Assembly: GCA_015501055.1 (NCBI GenBank)
Contig: JADNYV010000027.1
Location: 1 to 64,000 of the forward strand
From: Mucidula mucida
Taxonomy: Eukaryota; Basidiomycota; Agaricomycetes; Agaricales; Physalacriaceae
Reading direction: 5' to 3'
DNA: 64,000 nucleotides
Part shown: one piece after another, positions 44,019-54,437 of the stretch
Layout: each line of letters starts with the position of its first letter
Numbering within the stretch: position 1 is the first letter of the stretch
Translations under genes and position numbers: made by a program
The notes under the pieces: model-generated
What the model saw: only the letters and a program-made list of their open reading frames with translations
Database searches by the model: none
What the model was told of the DNA's origin: nothing

Positions 44019-47000
44019 ACGAGTACTGGCTCGTTGAAGACCGAGACCACGGATTGCTGTCTTGTGACTGTCCGGTGGCAGTGCCTTCGTGAAGACGTCG
44101 GCAAGATTGTCCTTGGTGTCGACACGGACCGCCACAATGTCCTTGCACGCAATGGCTTGTCGGATCCAATGATAGCGAATCTTGATGTGTTTGTTGCCAT
44201 GGGTAACTTGATTTGACGTCAAGTTCGCAAGTGCTGAGTTGGCATCGACGCGCATCGGTGTCGGGCCATCAGGTGAGAAACCGAGTTCGTCCAAAAGCTG
44301 ACGGAACGAGATGATGTCGGTACCACAGATGCTGGCGGCATAATACTCGGCTCCTGGAGTACCAATGGCGACTTGAGTCTGACGGCGGGCATACCACAAG
44401 AAGCAACCAGTGCCCATGAAGAGAGCACCTCCGGAAATTGAGTGGCCGTGTTCGTCGGGATTATCAGCGAAGTTCGCGTCCGTGTACCCATGGAATGCAT
44501 CCTTCAGAGCATGTCTACCACCGAGAACGAGCTTGTAGTCAGACATACCCTTTAGGTAACGCAAAATCCGTTGAACGGCGATCCAATGAGTACGACCCGG
44601 GTTCTGCATAAACTGCGATACCTGTTGAACAGCGCGGCTGATATCGGGTCGCGTCATGACAGCGGCGTGCATAACAGAGCCAACTGCACGAGAGTATGGG
44701 ATGGAGTCCATCGCGTTGTGCTCGGATGAGCCAACCTCGGGGCAATCACTTCGTCGCAGAGGAGTGTTCTCCATAGGGGTGGAGACAGCGCGGCAGCCTT
44801 CCATCTGAAAGTTCCGAAGGACTGACTCGATGTAGCCCTGCTGTGAGAGCAATATTGTCCTCTTTGAGCGGTTGCGAGTGACCTTCATGCCGAGTAAGTC
44901 GGAGATCTCACCCTTGTCTGTGATCTCGACGTGTCGCGAGAAATCAGACTTGAATGAGACGATGACCGTGAGAGTGCTGCCAAAGAGAGCGAGATTGTCG
45001 ACATGAGAGGTGATGATGAGGATTCCGAGTTCCGAGTGACGGACGAAGACACAGGGATCAGAGATGCAGATGGAGAAGCCCAATGAGACAAGAATGCTCT
45101 TCAGCTTCTCATACCAAAGGAAGCCGGCTTGTTTCAGACCGTATAAGGCCTTCCGCAGACGCCAGACATAATCTTCCTTGCCTTCCACTTCAAGACCGCG
45201 GGGTTGCTTTAGGTAAACGGGTTGGTCGTCCGGCATGTCGCTGTTAAGGAAAGCAGACTTGACGTCGACCACGTGGATCTCCCAATCCAAGATAGCCGCA
45301 AGACCAGCAATACCACGAATTGAAGATATCTAAGCGGTAGGTGCATGTGTGTCAAAGAAATCAACGCCAGAGCGCTGAAAGAAACCTTGAGCGACAACAC
45401 AAGCCCGGTAGCCTGTAATCAGACCGGTGCCGGCATCCAGCTTGGTTGCCCAAACCCACTGAGTGCCAATGGCAGACCGACCCGCAGGGAGACAAACTAA
45501 CTCGTACGTCTGCATGCGTACCAGCTGTGAGTGCTCATAGAGCATAGCTGCCTTCCACTCAAGAGTGTCGGGACAGTTCATGGCTTGCTCAAAGTTGGCA
45601 GGAATTTCACCATGCCAAATATGAAGAGCATGATCAAAGAGATCTGCTGGAGCATCGTCATCAGGTCCAGGAGTGAGCAGATCGTTGAGATCTAAGTCGC
45701 CAAAAGCCTGCTGATGCAATTCCGCCGCTCTTGCTTCACGAGTCGCCCTACCACGTGTTTGGGCAGGTGATGCATTAGAGGGTAAGCGGGGATTCCGATG
45801 AATTGGTCTCGACTGGCGAGCTGGAGATGCTACACGAGGAGAATGAGGAGGGGATATATGAGGAGGAGCGGGAGGTTGATGAGGATTAGAGGTTTTAGGA
45901 AGCTCAACTTCGCCCAGAGCATGTTCACGTGGTAATTGGAACTTGGGATAGTCATAGGACTCCCCCGTTGACGACACAGCGTCGAACAATACTCCCCCAT
46001 GAGCGGAGTCGTCAAACTTGACGTGAGCAGAAGTGACAATTCCCTTCTTCCCTGGCACATAAACTTTATATGCCTTCCGCGTCTCATTCTTCCCCAAATA
46101 GAACCCAGGTATACCACGTTTATCCAGTTTATGATCCTGGTCAGTGTTGTACACCCAAGCCTTGCACCCAAATGGATGAAGATTGCGCAATTCGGAACCG
46201 TGGCCATACAACATATTGGGAACTGAGCCACGAGGAAGAGAACAGGTGAAGCTGGCATTGCGAAGATCGTTGACGTAGATGGTAGCCTCCCCCCAAAAGG
46301 ATAAAGGAAGACCACATTCGATGAGGATAGTGCGGACACGGTCGAACAGCATGCGGTTAAGACGTTCCGCGCGAGCATTCTCTTCCGGCGTGTGTGGAGC
46401 GGAGCTGGAGTGTCGAATTCCACGCTCTGAAAGATACGCATCCCAAGCCTTCGAGAAATACTCTCCACCATTGTCCGTGTGGAGTTCCAACAACTTCCGA
46501 CCAGTCTCACGCTCGACCATTGCCAACCACACCTTGAACATTTCAAAGGTGTCACTCTTCTTCCGAAGAAAGAATACCCAAGACTTCCGCAAATGATCGT
46601 CCAGGAATGTCATGAGATAACGCTTCCCATGCCTAGTCTGCACGGGAGCTTTGCCCCAAAGGTCCGAGTGTACAAGAGCGAGAGGATGCTCAGCTCGAGA
46701 ACTCGAAGATGGAAATACCGCCCGTGTAAGCTTGCCTTGGGCGCAGGCATCACACACGGGTGGCTCAGCCTTCAACTCTGCTTCCGTAAACTTCCAACGA
46801 TCCTCCAACGCACCGGCACGATAAAGCGCGCGACAACCGTCATAACTAAGGTGACCCATAGCGCAATGAAGTCGATGAAGCTTAGCATGAATGGGCGGAG
46901 AGGTATAATCGGAAGGAGCAGCGTGATACGCAGTATCCGTATGAACGTGGTCAAGGTTGTAGAGGCGTGAGTCATCCTTGGTGGCTGTGAGAACAACTTT

Positions 47001-48416
47001 CTCTTTTTCAGTCAACGCTTGGATAAACTTTCCATCGTCGTCCTGCTCAAACACCACACACTTTCCAGCGCCAAAGACAGTATAGCACCTGGCTTCATCG
47101 AGACGTGGAACAGAGATGAGTGATGGTGACGAGTTCGGGACATGGGCGGTGTCCTTAAGACGGAGACGGCAACGACGGCAACTAGGAAGGCGCGCTACAA
47201 ATGTGGCAATGCCTCGACCAGCAATCTTCCGAGAGCTACTCCCAAAACCAGTGACGTTCTGAGAGACAGAGCGATACGAAGTGAAGTCGGAATCAATAGA
47301 GTGAATGTGGGTAGTGGATCCAGAATCGATATAGACAGGCGGGCGTCCGGCGTGAGCTGTATCAGCTAAATATGCTCGATCAAACTCGGACCGTTGAGGA
47401 GACGGAACTGAGCCAACATCAACATCAGACGACATATACGAGGAGAAGTCAGAGTCATATTGGTCCATGGAGTCAGCTACAAAGTTCGTCTGAGAAGAGC
47501 TGGGCTGTTCGCTCTCCCTCTGCTCTGCAAGATTGGACTTCTCTTTGCCTTTATTCTTGCCTTCCTTGCCCCTCTGCTTCTTCCTGCCACCACCAACCTC
47601 AGGACGATAAGCACCACCTCCGGCGGACCAGCAATTGTCAATGGTATGACCACGGGGACGAGGGCAGCTGGGGTTCCGACAGTAGCGCTCCCCCTTAGCC
47701 TTGTGCGCGTTTTCGACAGCGGCGAGAGCAGACTCAACAGTTTGAGCCTTGTCAGCCTTGCGAGAGCGATGGAAAGAGAGGAGGTCAGCGATGGTGTTGT
47801 CGAGAGTGATGGTTGCACTAAACTTGAAGGCAGAGATCCAAGTGTAAAATGAGGTCTGCTCATCGGCCTCAGCAGGAAGAGAAGCAGCCAGAAAAGCGGC
47901 AGTATAGTTGGTGGGGATTTCGAGTCCAGTAAGCGCAAGCTTCTGGACAGCCTCCTGAAACCCAATGATGTGGGCCTCAAGATCACCGCCAAGCTCCAGT
48001 TTGTCGCACATGCGACGAAACCAGATCATCACCGAGCCAGCGTCCTTCTGTGAATACTTGTTCTGCAACGCCTGCCACGCCGTCGCAGCGTCCTTCCCCA
48101 TGACCTTGATAGAAAGTTCCGGGGCAACGCACTTCAACAGCATAGAGCGGAGAAAATTGTCGGCACGCTTCCATCGTTGTTGCTTGGCCTTGTCAGCTGC
48201 CGGGAGCTTGATCTCCGCGGTCAGAATACCGTCGCACTCAGCCGTCGCGGCAGCCTGCAGGAACATGGTCGACCAGACGGTAGAGTTCTTCTCTCCCACG
48301 AGCACCGCGGCGGACTCGCTGGGGAAAAGCTGGGCTAGACCACGGGTCAGGTCCCAGTCGTCCGGTAATTCGGCTGGCGCGGCTGGCGAGGTGGAGGACT
48401 GACCAGGGTTCGTCAT
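44016..48416 (-). pseudogene. Copia 1 gag-pol polyprotein, one stop codon and altered RT motif
   Basis: From ATG 48416 one frame reads gag, a zinc knuckle (CRNPSCPRPRGHTIDNC, a stretched CCHC), protease (YIDSGSTTH), integrase (HLSYDGC...CDACAQGK, then D, LHTDNGGEYF, and Glu in EENARAERLN), reverse transcriptase and RNase H. A single in-frame TAG at 45330-45332 (after HAPTA) divides it; the same frame continues to 44016. The RT catalytic motif reads HVDN at 44994-44999, whereas the family norm is VDD. Both changes should block replication unless enzymes are supplied in trans. Apart from these the frame is open for about 1,470 codons. Confidence 0.92.
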
Positions 48417-48628
48417 GATGGCAAAATGTCGAGGAAGCGAGAATGATGATGGAAAAGATGATGGGAGCGACGCGGATCGTAGTCGGACGCGTCTGTGTGA
48501 TGTTCTTGAGGCGGAAAATGGGCAGGAGGAGATGTGGGGGCAGAATGGAAAATTTTAGAGGATTCGGATCGAGTCGGGACGACGAGGACTTGAGCGGCAA
48601 CGTAAACGAACAGGATTACGGGGCAGCG

Positions 48629-48640
48629 GGGCCCATAACC
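48629..48640 (-). promoter_or_regulatory. Copia 1 primer-binding site (initiator tRNA-Met anticodon half)
   Basis: Directly inside the 5' LTR the minus strand reads GGTTATGGGCCC. Its complement GGGCCCATAACC is the anticodon stem-loop of eukaryotic initiator tRNA-Met (CAU). Drosophila copia is primed by such a half-tRNA. The same idea fits copia 2. Confidence 0.75.
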
Positions 48641-48998
48641 TGACGAAACCGATACGGAAACGAGACAACCTGTAACGAGGCCGTAAGTACGAGTACACAA
48701 ATGGTACGAGTCGTGCCGAGCTCAGTCGTCGTAGTAAGAGACTCTTTGTATTACTACATACCTGTAACGAGGCCGTAAGTACGAGTACACGAATGGTACG
48801 AGTCGTGCCGAGCTACAGGACGTGTGAGATAGAAGAAACGAGTGATATAAGTAAGGCATACCTCAGTCGTCGTAGTAAGAGACTGAGGTACGGAAAAGGA
48901 AGGACTAAACAAATATAGTAGGTCCGTGACTAAATAAGGAAATGACTGTCCATGATAGAGCCAATGCTCATTGACCCAATACTACTCAGATTTCAACA
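48641..48998 (-). repeat. Copia 1 5' LTR
   Basis: 358 bp, differing from 43651-44008 at five aligned positions, listed under the CpG finding. Confidence 0.95.
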
Positions 48999-49002
48999 TC
49001 TG

Positions 49003-49302
49003 TGTTGTAAAATATGGGGAATATGATGTTGCAGTGGCTAACTGCGAGACTCGAGCTATGTGAGGATGAGGGAGTAGTAAGAGTAATTAGATTATTCTGA
49101 GGGCCTTGCAGGCCGCGTATATATACTACAAATTGTAGAGTACTAGAATGTTCTACTATCTACTGGAATAAATACTTGACTCATTTGCTGAGTGAGCAGA
49201 CGAGCGAACGTCCCAAATCCGCGTGAACGAGTATGCACGCGAAGGTTCCGGAAGATGCCGGATTGGGACGCGTTGTGCACAGCCACAACTGCTCCTTCGA
49301 CA
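49003..49302 (-). repeat. Copia 2 3' LTR, 300 bp
   Basis: TGTTGTAAAATATGG ... CCTTCGACA on plus, followed by CTCCCCCTCAAG, the complement of polypurine tract CTTGAGGGGGAG. The stop codon of the polyprotein (49310-49312) overlaps this tract. Confidence 0.9.
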
Positions 49303-49309
49303 CTCCCCC

Positions 49310-52300
49310 TCAAGCCGGCATCAGTCCAAGTTCTTGGACAAACTTCTCGTGCTTGGGCCGTGGCAGTGCCTTCGTGAATATGTCGGCCACCATCTCATCC
49401 GTAGGACAATATGCCAACTTGATAATCCCATGCTCCACTTTTTTGCGGACAAAATGGTTCTGGACGTCAAAGTGTTTTGACCGGGCGTGATATTGCGGGT
49501 TGTGCGCGATGGCGATGGTGGATTGGTTGTCCTCGAAGACCAAGGTGGGTTCTTCTTGTGGATAGCCTAGGCCTTCTAAGAGGTTTCTGTTCCAGATGGC
49601 CTGGCGTGTGGAATGGGCTAAAGCCGTGTACTCTGCCTCTGTGGATGATAGCGCGGTGGTGGATTGCTTTTTCGAGCTCCACGCGAATGCTGCTCCTCCG
49701 AGTAGGAATGCGTATCCGGATATGGATTTCCGGTCATCTGGATTTGATGCGTAGTCTGCATCGCTGTATCCAGCGCTGATGACCTCTCGTTCATTGTTTG
49801 CTCGGAAGGTGAGTTTATGGTTCTTTGTGCCACATAGGTACCTGAACACTCGCTTTACAGCTGTCCAATGTTCGGGTCCAGGGTTGTTCAAGTGCTGGCT
49901 CAGTGTCTGTACAGCATACGCGATGTCGGGGCGCGTACAAATCGCGGCATACATCAAGGAGCCGATCGCGGACTGATATCCGCCTTGGATAGTGTGCTTG
50001 ACTTGCTCTTCGGCCAGTTGTTTGTGTAGGATGATGTTGTGGTCGAGTGGAGTGGTGACGGGCGACGCGTTGTGTAGGCCGAACCTAGTGAGTATTCCGT
50101 CGATGTATTGTTGCTGGGATAACGAGACAGTGCCGTTATCACGGTCCCTCTCGATTTCGATGCCAATGATCTTCTTTGGCTCTCCCATGTCCTTGACATC
50201 AAATAACCCTGCTAACTCCCTCTTTACTTCCTCCAGATCTTCGACTGCTTCAGCAAATATTAACAAGTCGTCAACCCAGACTGTCAGGAACACAGTCCTG
50301 CCGTCTCGGATGCGTTTGTACACGCAGTGATCGACTTCCAGCTTTGAGAACCCAATGGATGTAAGTTTCCTATCGAACTCTCGATTCCACTCGCGTCCTG
50401 ACTGCTTTAATCCATACAGGGTCTTGTACAGTCTGCAGACACGGCCTGATCCGTCGTCGTATCCTGGCGGCTGGCGCATGTATATCTCTTCTTCGAGCTC
50501 GCCATTGAGGTAAGCTCCTTTAATGTCCATCTGGCCAATTTCGAGGTCATTGATGGCGGCTATGCCTAGCGCGGCGCGGACTGATTCGAGACGAACAACT
50601 GGTGCAAACGTTTCAGTGAAATTGACTCCAGGGATTTGCGAGTAGCCTTGTGCTACGAGGCGGGCTTTATAGCGCGACACATTCCCATGTTCGTCATACT
50701 TCTTCAAGTATGTCCATCTGCAGCCTACGGTTTTGCGTCCCTCTGGGAGATCCTCGAGCTTGTAAGTGCCCATTTCTTGAATCATTCCCATTTCCTCATC
50801 CATGGCCTTCTTCCACTCAGGCCATTCGGGCGAGGCTTGTGCCTCTGCTAGGCTTTGCGGGAAGTCATTATGATTCATGTGCTCACCATCGCCGGCAAGA
50901 TAGCTCTGGATGATGGCGACGTTCGCTGACTCAGCTGGTGGTTCTGATGGAGTCGGTCGCGGAATACGTGATGTGGACGGTATCCGGGCATTAGGATTGT
51001 TGAGTTTTGCATAGTTGTGGTCCGTCGTGGTGCGACTAGATCGCCGGATGGGTCCTGAAGGTGGTTTTGGGATCTGTGATGGCGTGGGGATTGTCAACGG
51101 CGTAATAGGTGGGTTAACTGCTGTTGGTGCCTCTTTCTTCTGCTGATCCGTATCCTGCTCAGACTTTTCTGGCAATTGCGGGTCGCTAGCACCTCCTGTC
51201 TCCCCCTCGAGCCGCACATTGTCAATGTTTTCAACGTCAACTGCTGGTGCCGGCTGCACAAACTCATAGTTCTGTGATTCCCGGATGGATCGCAGGCCAG
51301 CATCGTAGTATTTTATGACTACGGGGTCGTCTGAAAACCCAACAAAGGTATGTTTTGTTGCCTTGCTCGAGTTACCACCCAGTTTTGACAAGTTCTTTCC
51401 TTCTCTTTTCACCCAGACTGGACACCCAAACTCCCGGAGATGCGAAACGTCAGGCTTCTTGCCTGTCCAAGCTTCTTCCGGCGTCTTTCCTTCGAGCGCG
51501 CGTGTTGGTGCGCGATTGCGGATATATGCCGCATACTCAACTGCACATTCCCACAGGAACGATGGAAGGCCTTGCGCGATAAGCATTGCGCGGGCAAGTT
51601 CAACTAGGGTGCGATTAAATCGTTCAGCTACCCCGTTTGATGAGTGGGCATACGGTGCCGATGTCTGTAAGTGAATTCCTTCCTTCTTCAACCATGCTTT
51701 GACCTCTCCGCCTGTCAGTTCTTTAGCGTTGTCTACCCAAATGACTTTGGGTTTGACTCCATCCTGCTGCTTGATGAAGGTAATGTATTCCTTCATTTTT
51801 CGAAATGACTCTGACTTCTGTTTTAGAAACTCAGGTCTGCAGCGGCGTGTCGCGTCGTCGGTGAACGTGATGGAGTATTTCGACTTCTGCAGGGACTCAA
51901 CACGGGCCGGACCCCAAATATCGCCATGGGTCAATTCTCCTGGCTGTTCGCGTTGGTTTTTCGCTTCCTGCGGGAATGGGCGGAGTGTCATCTTTGCCTG
52001 GATACAGGCTTCGCATTGGCTGAGTGGCGGCGAGTCGTCCGATATGGTAAGTCCTTCAACGAGTCCTTCCCTTTTCAGTCTTTCTAACCCTGCCTTTCCT
52101 AGGTGTCCCATCTTTTGATGCCATGCATCCCATGTGTCTTCGTTGCTCGTTTTGGCAACATTTGACTGCTCGGGTGCTACAACGCGTGCACATGCCTTCA
52201 TAAGATACAGTCGGCGCGTCTTCTGTCCTTCCGCTAGGACTTTCCCATCTCTGCGGAGGAATCGCACCTGACCTCCTTTAAATGAGGCTTCCATCCCAGC

Positions 52301-53476
52301 GTCATCTAGTCTGCTGATGGAGATGAGGTTGTTGGCGGCATTCGGGGCAAATAATGTGTCTTTGAGCTTGTGAGTGATAGTTTGCCCATTGACTTTGCAG
52401 TCTAACAGGACTGTTCCTCTGCCCACAGCTTTGATTGCGATGTTTCCGATGCCATTGATGGAGGTTGCCTCGAGCGGCCGAAAGTCAACGAAGGTAGCGC
52501 GGTCATTGGAGATATGTGATGTTGTGCCTGAGTCTGAGAGCCAAGTGTAACGGGCGAAGTGGTTATTAAATTGCGGTTTCGTCTCCGCTACGTGGTAAGA
52601 CGTCTCGACTACATCGTCGTGGGCATTCCCTGACTGGGCCTGGTTAGATCTCTCCTTCTTCCTTTTGTTCCTGCCCGGGCCTTTTCCTTCCTGGCCGCCA
52701 CCCTTTGACCAACATTGGTTCTTGGTGTGGCCTCGTTTGTGGCAGTTAAAGCACTCGACATTGTCGGATACTCTCCCTAACATGGAGTCTCTGCCATTCC
52801 AGTTTCTGCCTGTCTGTCTTCCGCTTCGCGCGTACATGGCTGATTCGCCCTCACCAGACTTCTCCTTTCGGCATCGGTTCTCTTCCTGAATGATGGAGAT
52901 GAACTCGTGGGAGGTAACGGTGGGGTTATTTCCGGTAGCACCAAGGTACGCTGATGTGAATTGGTCCCAGGACTCGGGCAATGAACTGATGAGTAGCATT
53001 AGGAAATCTTTGTCGGTGACGACACTTCCCAAGATGCCGAGTTCTTCCTGGACGCGGCGCATTTCTGTGGTGTGTTCGGTGATATCTGTGGATTCGTCGG
53101 CGACGGTGCGGTAGAGACGGCGGCGGAGCGATAGTATCCCTAATTTTCCTCTAGCTTCCTTTACTAACTTCAGCTGTGACCACATTTCGGCTGCTGTCTT
53201 GGCTCCCGCGATATGTATCATCTGCGAGTCACTCAAGGTGAGCTCGATTTGTGTCTGCGCTCGTCCGTCTTCCTCTTCCCATTTCCTGATCTTGGTTGCT
53301 TCCTCCGTAGTGATATTATTAGCATCTGCCGGCACAGGGATTTTGGTCGTGCCTTCGGCGTACTTCAAGAGACCTCGTTCTCGTAAGATTGCGGTGACGC
53401 GACGCTTGTACGGAACCCAGTTGTGCTCTTGGAGGAGCTCGATACGGAAGAGCGATGAGGGGAGAGAGTCGGACAT
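49310..53476 (-). CDS. Copia 2 gag-pol polyprotein (intact, 1388 residues)
   Basis: A single uninterrupted frame from ATG 53476. In order: copia-type gag; zinc knuckle CFNCHKRGHTKNQCW near residue 240; protease WLSDSGTTSH; integrase with HHCC (HQKMGHLG...CEACIQAK) and D, WVDNAKE and VAERFNRTL (catalytic D-D-E); a variable, Pro/Ser-rich linker; reverse transcriptase with MDIKGAYLNG and the catalytic WVDDLL; RNase H with SDADYASN, SSTEAEY and FEDNQST; and the end FTKALPRPKHEKF. All catalytic residues I can check are present, so it may encode active enzymes, although the damaged 5' LTR probably limits its own mobility. Confidence 0.95.
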   Translation of the reverse strand: MSDSLPSSLFRIELLQEHNWVPYKRRVTAILRERGLLKYAEGTTKIPVPADANNITTEEATKIRKWEEEDGRAQTQIELTLSDSQMIHIAGAKTAAEMWSQLKLVKEARGKLGILSLRRRLYRTVADESTDITEHTTEMRRVQEELGILGSVVTDKDFLMLLISSLPESWDQFTSAYLGATGNNPTVTSHEFISIIQEENRCRKEKSGEGESAMYARSGRQTGRNWNGRDSMLGRVSDNVECFNCHKRGHTKNQCWSKGGGQEGKGPGRNKRKKERSNQAQSGNAHDDVVETSYHVAETKPQFNNHFARYTWLSDSGTTSHISNDRATFVDFRPLEATSINGIGNIAIKAVGRGTVLLDCKVNGQTITHKLKDTLFAPNAANNLISISRLDDAGMEASFKGGQVRFLRRDGKVLAEGQKTRRLYLMKACARVVAPEQSNVAKTSNEDTWDAWHQKMGHLGKAGLERLKREGLVEGLTISDDSPPLSQCEACIQAKMTLRPFPQEAKNQREQPGELTHGDIWGPARVESLQKSKYSITFTDDATRRCRPEFLKQKSESFRKMKEYITFIKQQDGVKPKVIWVDNAKELTGGEVKAWLKKEGIHLQTSAPYAHSSNGVAERFNRTLVELARAMLIAQGLPSFLWECAVEYAAYIRNRAPTRALEGKTPEEAWTGKKPDVSHLREFGCPVWVKREGKNLSKLGGNSSKATKHTFVGFSDDPVVIKYYDAGLRSIRESQNYEFVQPAPAVDVENIDNVRLEGETGGASDPQLPEKSEQDTDQQKKEAPTAVNPPITPLTIPTPSQIPKPPSGPIRRSSRTTTDHNYAKLNNPNARIPSTSRIPRPTPSEPPAESANVAIIQSYLAGDGEHMNHNDFPQSLAEAQASPEWPEWKKAMDEEMGMIQEMGTYKLEDLPEGRKTVGCRWTYLKKYDEHGNVSRYKARLVAQGYSQIPGVNFTETFAPVVRLESVRAALGIAAINDLEIGQMDIKGAYLNGELEEEIYMRQPPGYDDGSGRVCRLYKTLYGLKQSGREWNREFDRKLTSIGFSKLEVDHCVYKRIRDGRTVFLTVWVDDLLIFAEAVEDLEEVKRELAGLFDVKDMGEPKKIIGIEIERDRDNGTVSLSQQQYIDGILTRFGLHNASPVTTPLDHNIILHKQLAEEQVKHTIQGGYQSAIGSLMYAAICTRPDIAYAVQTLSQHLNNPGPEHWTAVKRVFRYLCGTKNHKLTFRANNEREVISAGYSDADYASNPDDRKSISGYAFLLGGAAFAWSSKKQSTTALSSTEAEYTALAHSTRQAIWNRNLLEGLGYPQEEPTLVFEDNQSTIAIAHNPQYHARSKHFDVQNHFVRKKVEHGIIKLAYCPTDEMVADIFTKALPRPKHEKFVQELGLMPA

Positions 53477-53542
53477 TATGGTGTGTGATTTGGTGAGGTG
53501 AGTTGTATAGTGAGTCTCGGTATAGTTTAGTTAAGGCCGGGT

Positions 53543-53551
53543 CCCATAACC
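53543..53551 (-). promoter_or_regulatory. Copia 2 primer-binding site
   Basis: The minus strand reads GGTTATGGGACCC directly inside the 5' LTR. Nine bases match the complement of the initiator tRNA-Met anticodon region, the same site used by copia 1 despite unrelated LTRs. Confidence 0.7.
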
Positions 53552-53833
53552 TGTTGTAAAATATGGGGAATATGATGTTGCAGTGGCTAACTGCGAGACT
53601 CGAGCTATGTGAGGATGAGGGAGTAGTAAGAGTAATTAGATTATTCTGAGGGCCTTGCAGGCCGCGTATATATACTACAAATTGTAGAGTACTAGAATGT
53701 TCTACTATCTACTGGAATAAATACTTGACTCATTTGCTGAGTGAGCAGACGAGCGAACGTCCCAAATCCGCGTGAACGAGTATGCACGCGAAGGTTCCGG
53801 AAGATGCCGGATTGGGACGCGTCGTGCACAGCA
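53552..53833 (-). repeat. Copia 2 5' LTR with 18-bp outer deletion
   Basis: Matches 49003-49302 except for one substitution (CGTCG here, CGTTG there) and the missing 18 outer bases. The ATCTG duplication still follows directly, so the deletion ended one base inside the LTR edge. Confidence 0.9.
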
Positions 53834-53838
53834 ATCTG

Positions 53839-54437
53839 TATCCTGGAGTTTCACATGTTTCCACTTGCTTCCTTGCCCAAGCGTTCATCAAGCTTTGTAT
53901 ATAGCGTGCGGTTTAGCCGATACCCTTCATACCGTAAACACGCATTTACGACAGGTGGCGCACATCATTTCATGTCAATCATGTGGACGTTCTCGGTTCT
54001 GCATGTTGTAACGAGACACCGATATGATTCCAACCAAGCAGAGGGCGTGAGAAGATACCTACCCTTTCATTGGGTAGCCTTTTCTTCATCATCTTTGCAC
54101 CATAACACTGGACATACCTTCAGATTGACCATGCGATACTTTAACAAGAGTCCGGCTCGATCTCCATTGCATTCATCAGAATATGTACTCTGTTGGCGTA
54201 TGTCCATAACGTGTTCGCGCTCTCTCTTCCATTCACTACAGACAGTTGTTGACCGGACCCCCGGTTACGACCAGTGACACCTTTCCGGGTATCCTCGAGC
54301 CTGAGATAAATCGAACATCGGCCTTTAGTTCTTTGCTCACCTTCTCTTCTTTTCATCATGATACCAATGTGACACTTCTCCGCCTTAAAACCACACAACA
54401 ACATACCCTCTCCCAGGCCACGTCCACCATCGACACG
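53839..54437. other. Host flank after the copia pair
   Basis: Joins the host sequence interrupted at 43649; fragments resemble the flank at about 39810. Upstream of 54438 it should carry the alpha/beta hydrolase promoter. No gene was recognised. Confidence 0.45.

Larger units (their letters stand above)
43651..48998 (-). mobile_element. Ty1/copia retrotransposon 1 (complete structure, 5348 bp)
   Basis: Two 358-bp LTRs (43651-44008 and 48641-48998, TG...CA) bound one gag-pol region. The 5-bp duplication TCTGT flanks it (43646-43650 and 48999-49003). The LTRs differ at five sites, all transitions, so the insertion is fairly young. It landed across the edge of the copia 2 LTR: its right TSD includes the first base of that LTR. 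Confidence 0.95.
49003..53833 (-). mobile_element. Ty1/copia retrotransposon 2 (near-complete)
   Basis: The 3' LTR (49003-49302, 300 bp) and 5' LTR (53552-53833, 282 bp) bound one intact gag-pol frame. The first LTR base also exists at 43650, because copia 1 inserted one base into the element. The target duplication ATCTG is at 43645-43649 and 53834-53838. The 5' LTR lacks exactly the 18 outer bases present next to the polypurine tract in the 3' LTR. Otherwise the LTRs differ at a single CpG site, so this is a young insertion. Confidence 0.93.

Noticed and set aside
49003..49302. Copia 2 LTR ending at 49285 instead of 49302
   Set aside because: The 17-18 extra bases lie between this point and the polypurine tract CTTGAGGGGGAG, and the length difference between LTRs is exactly 18; an outer deletion in the 5' LTR explains both facts better.
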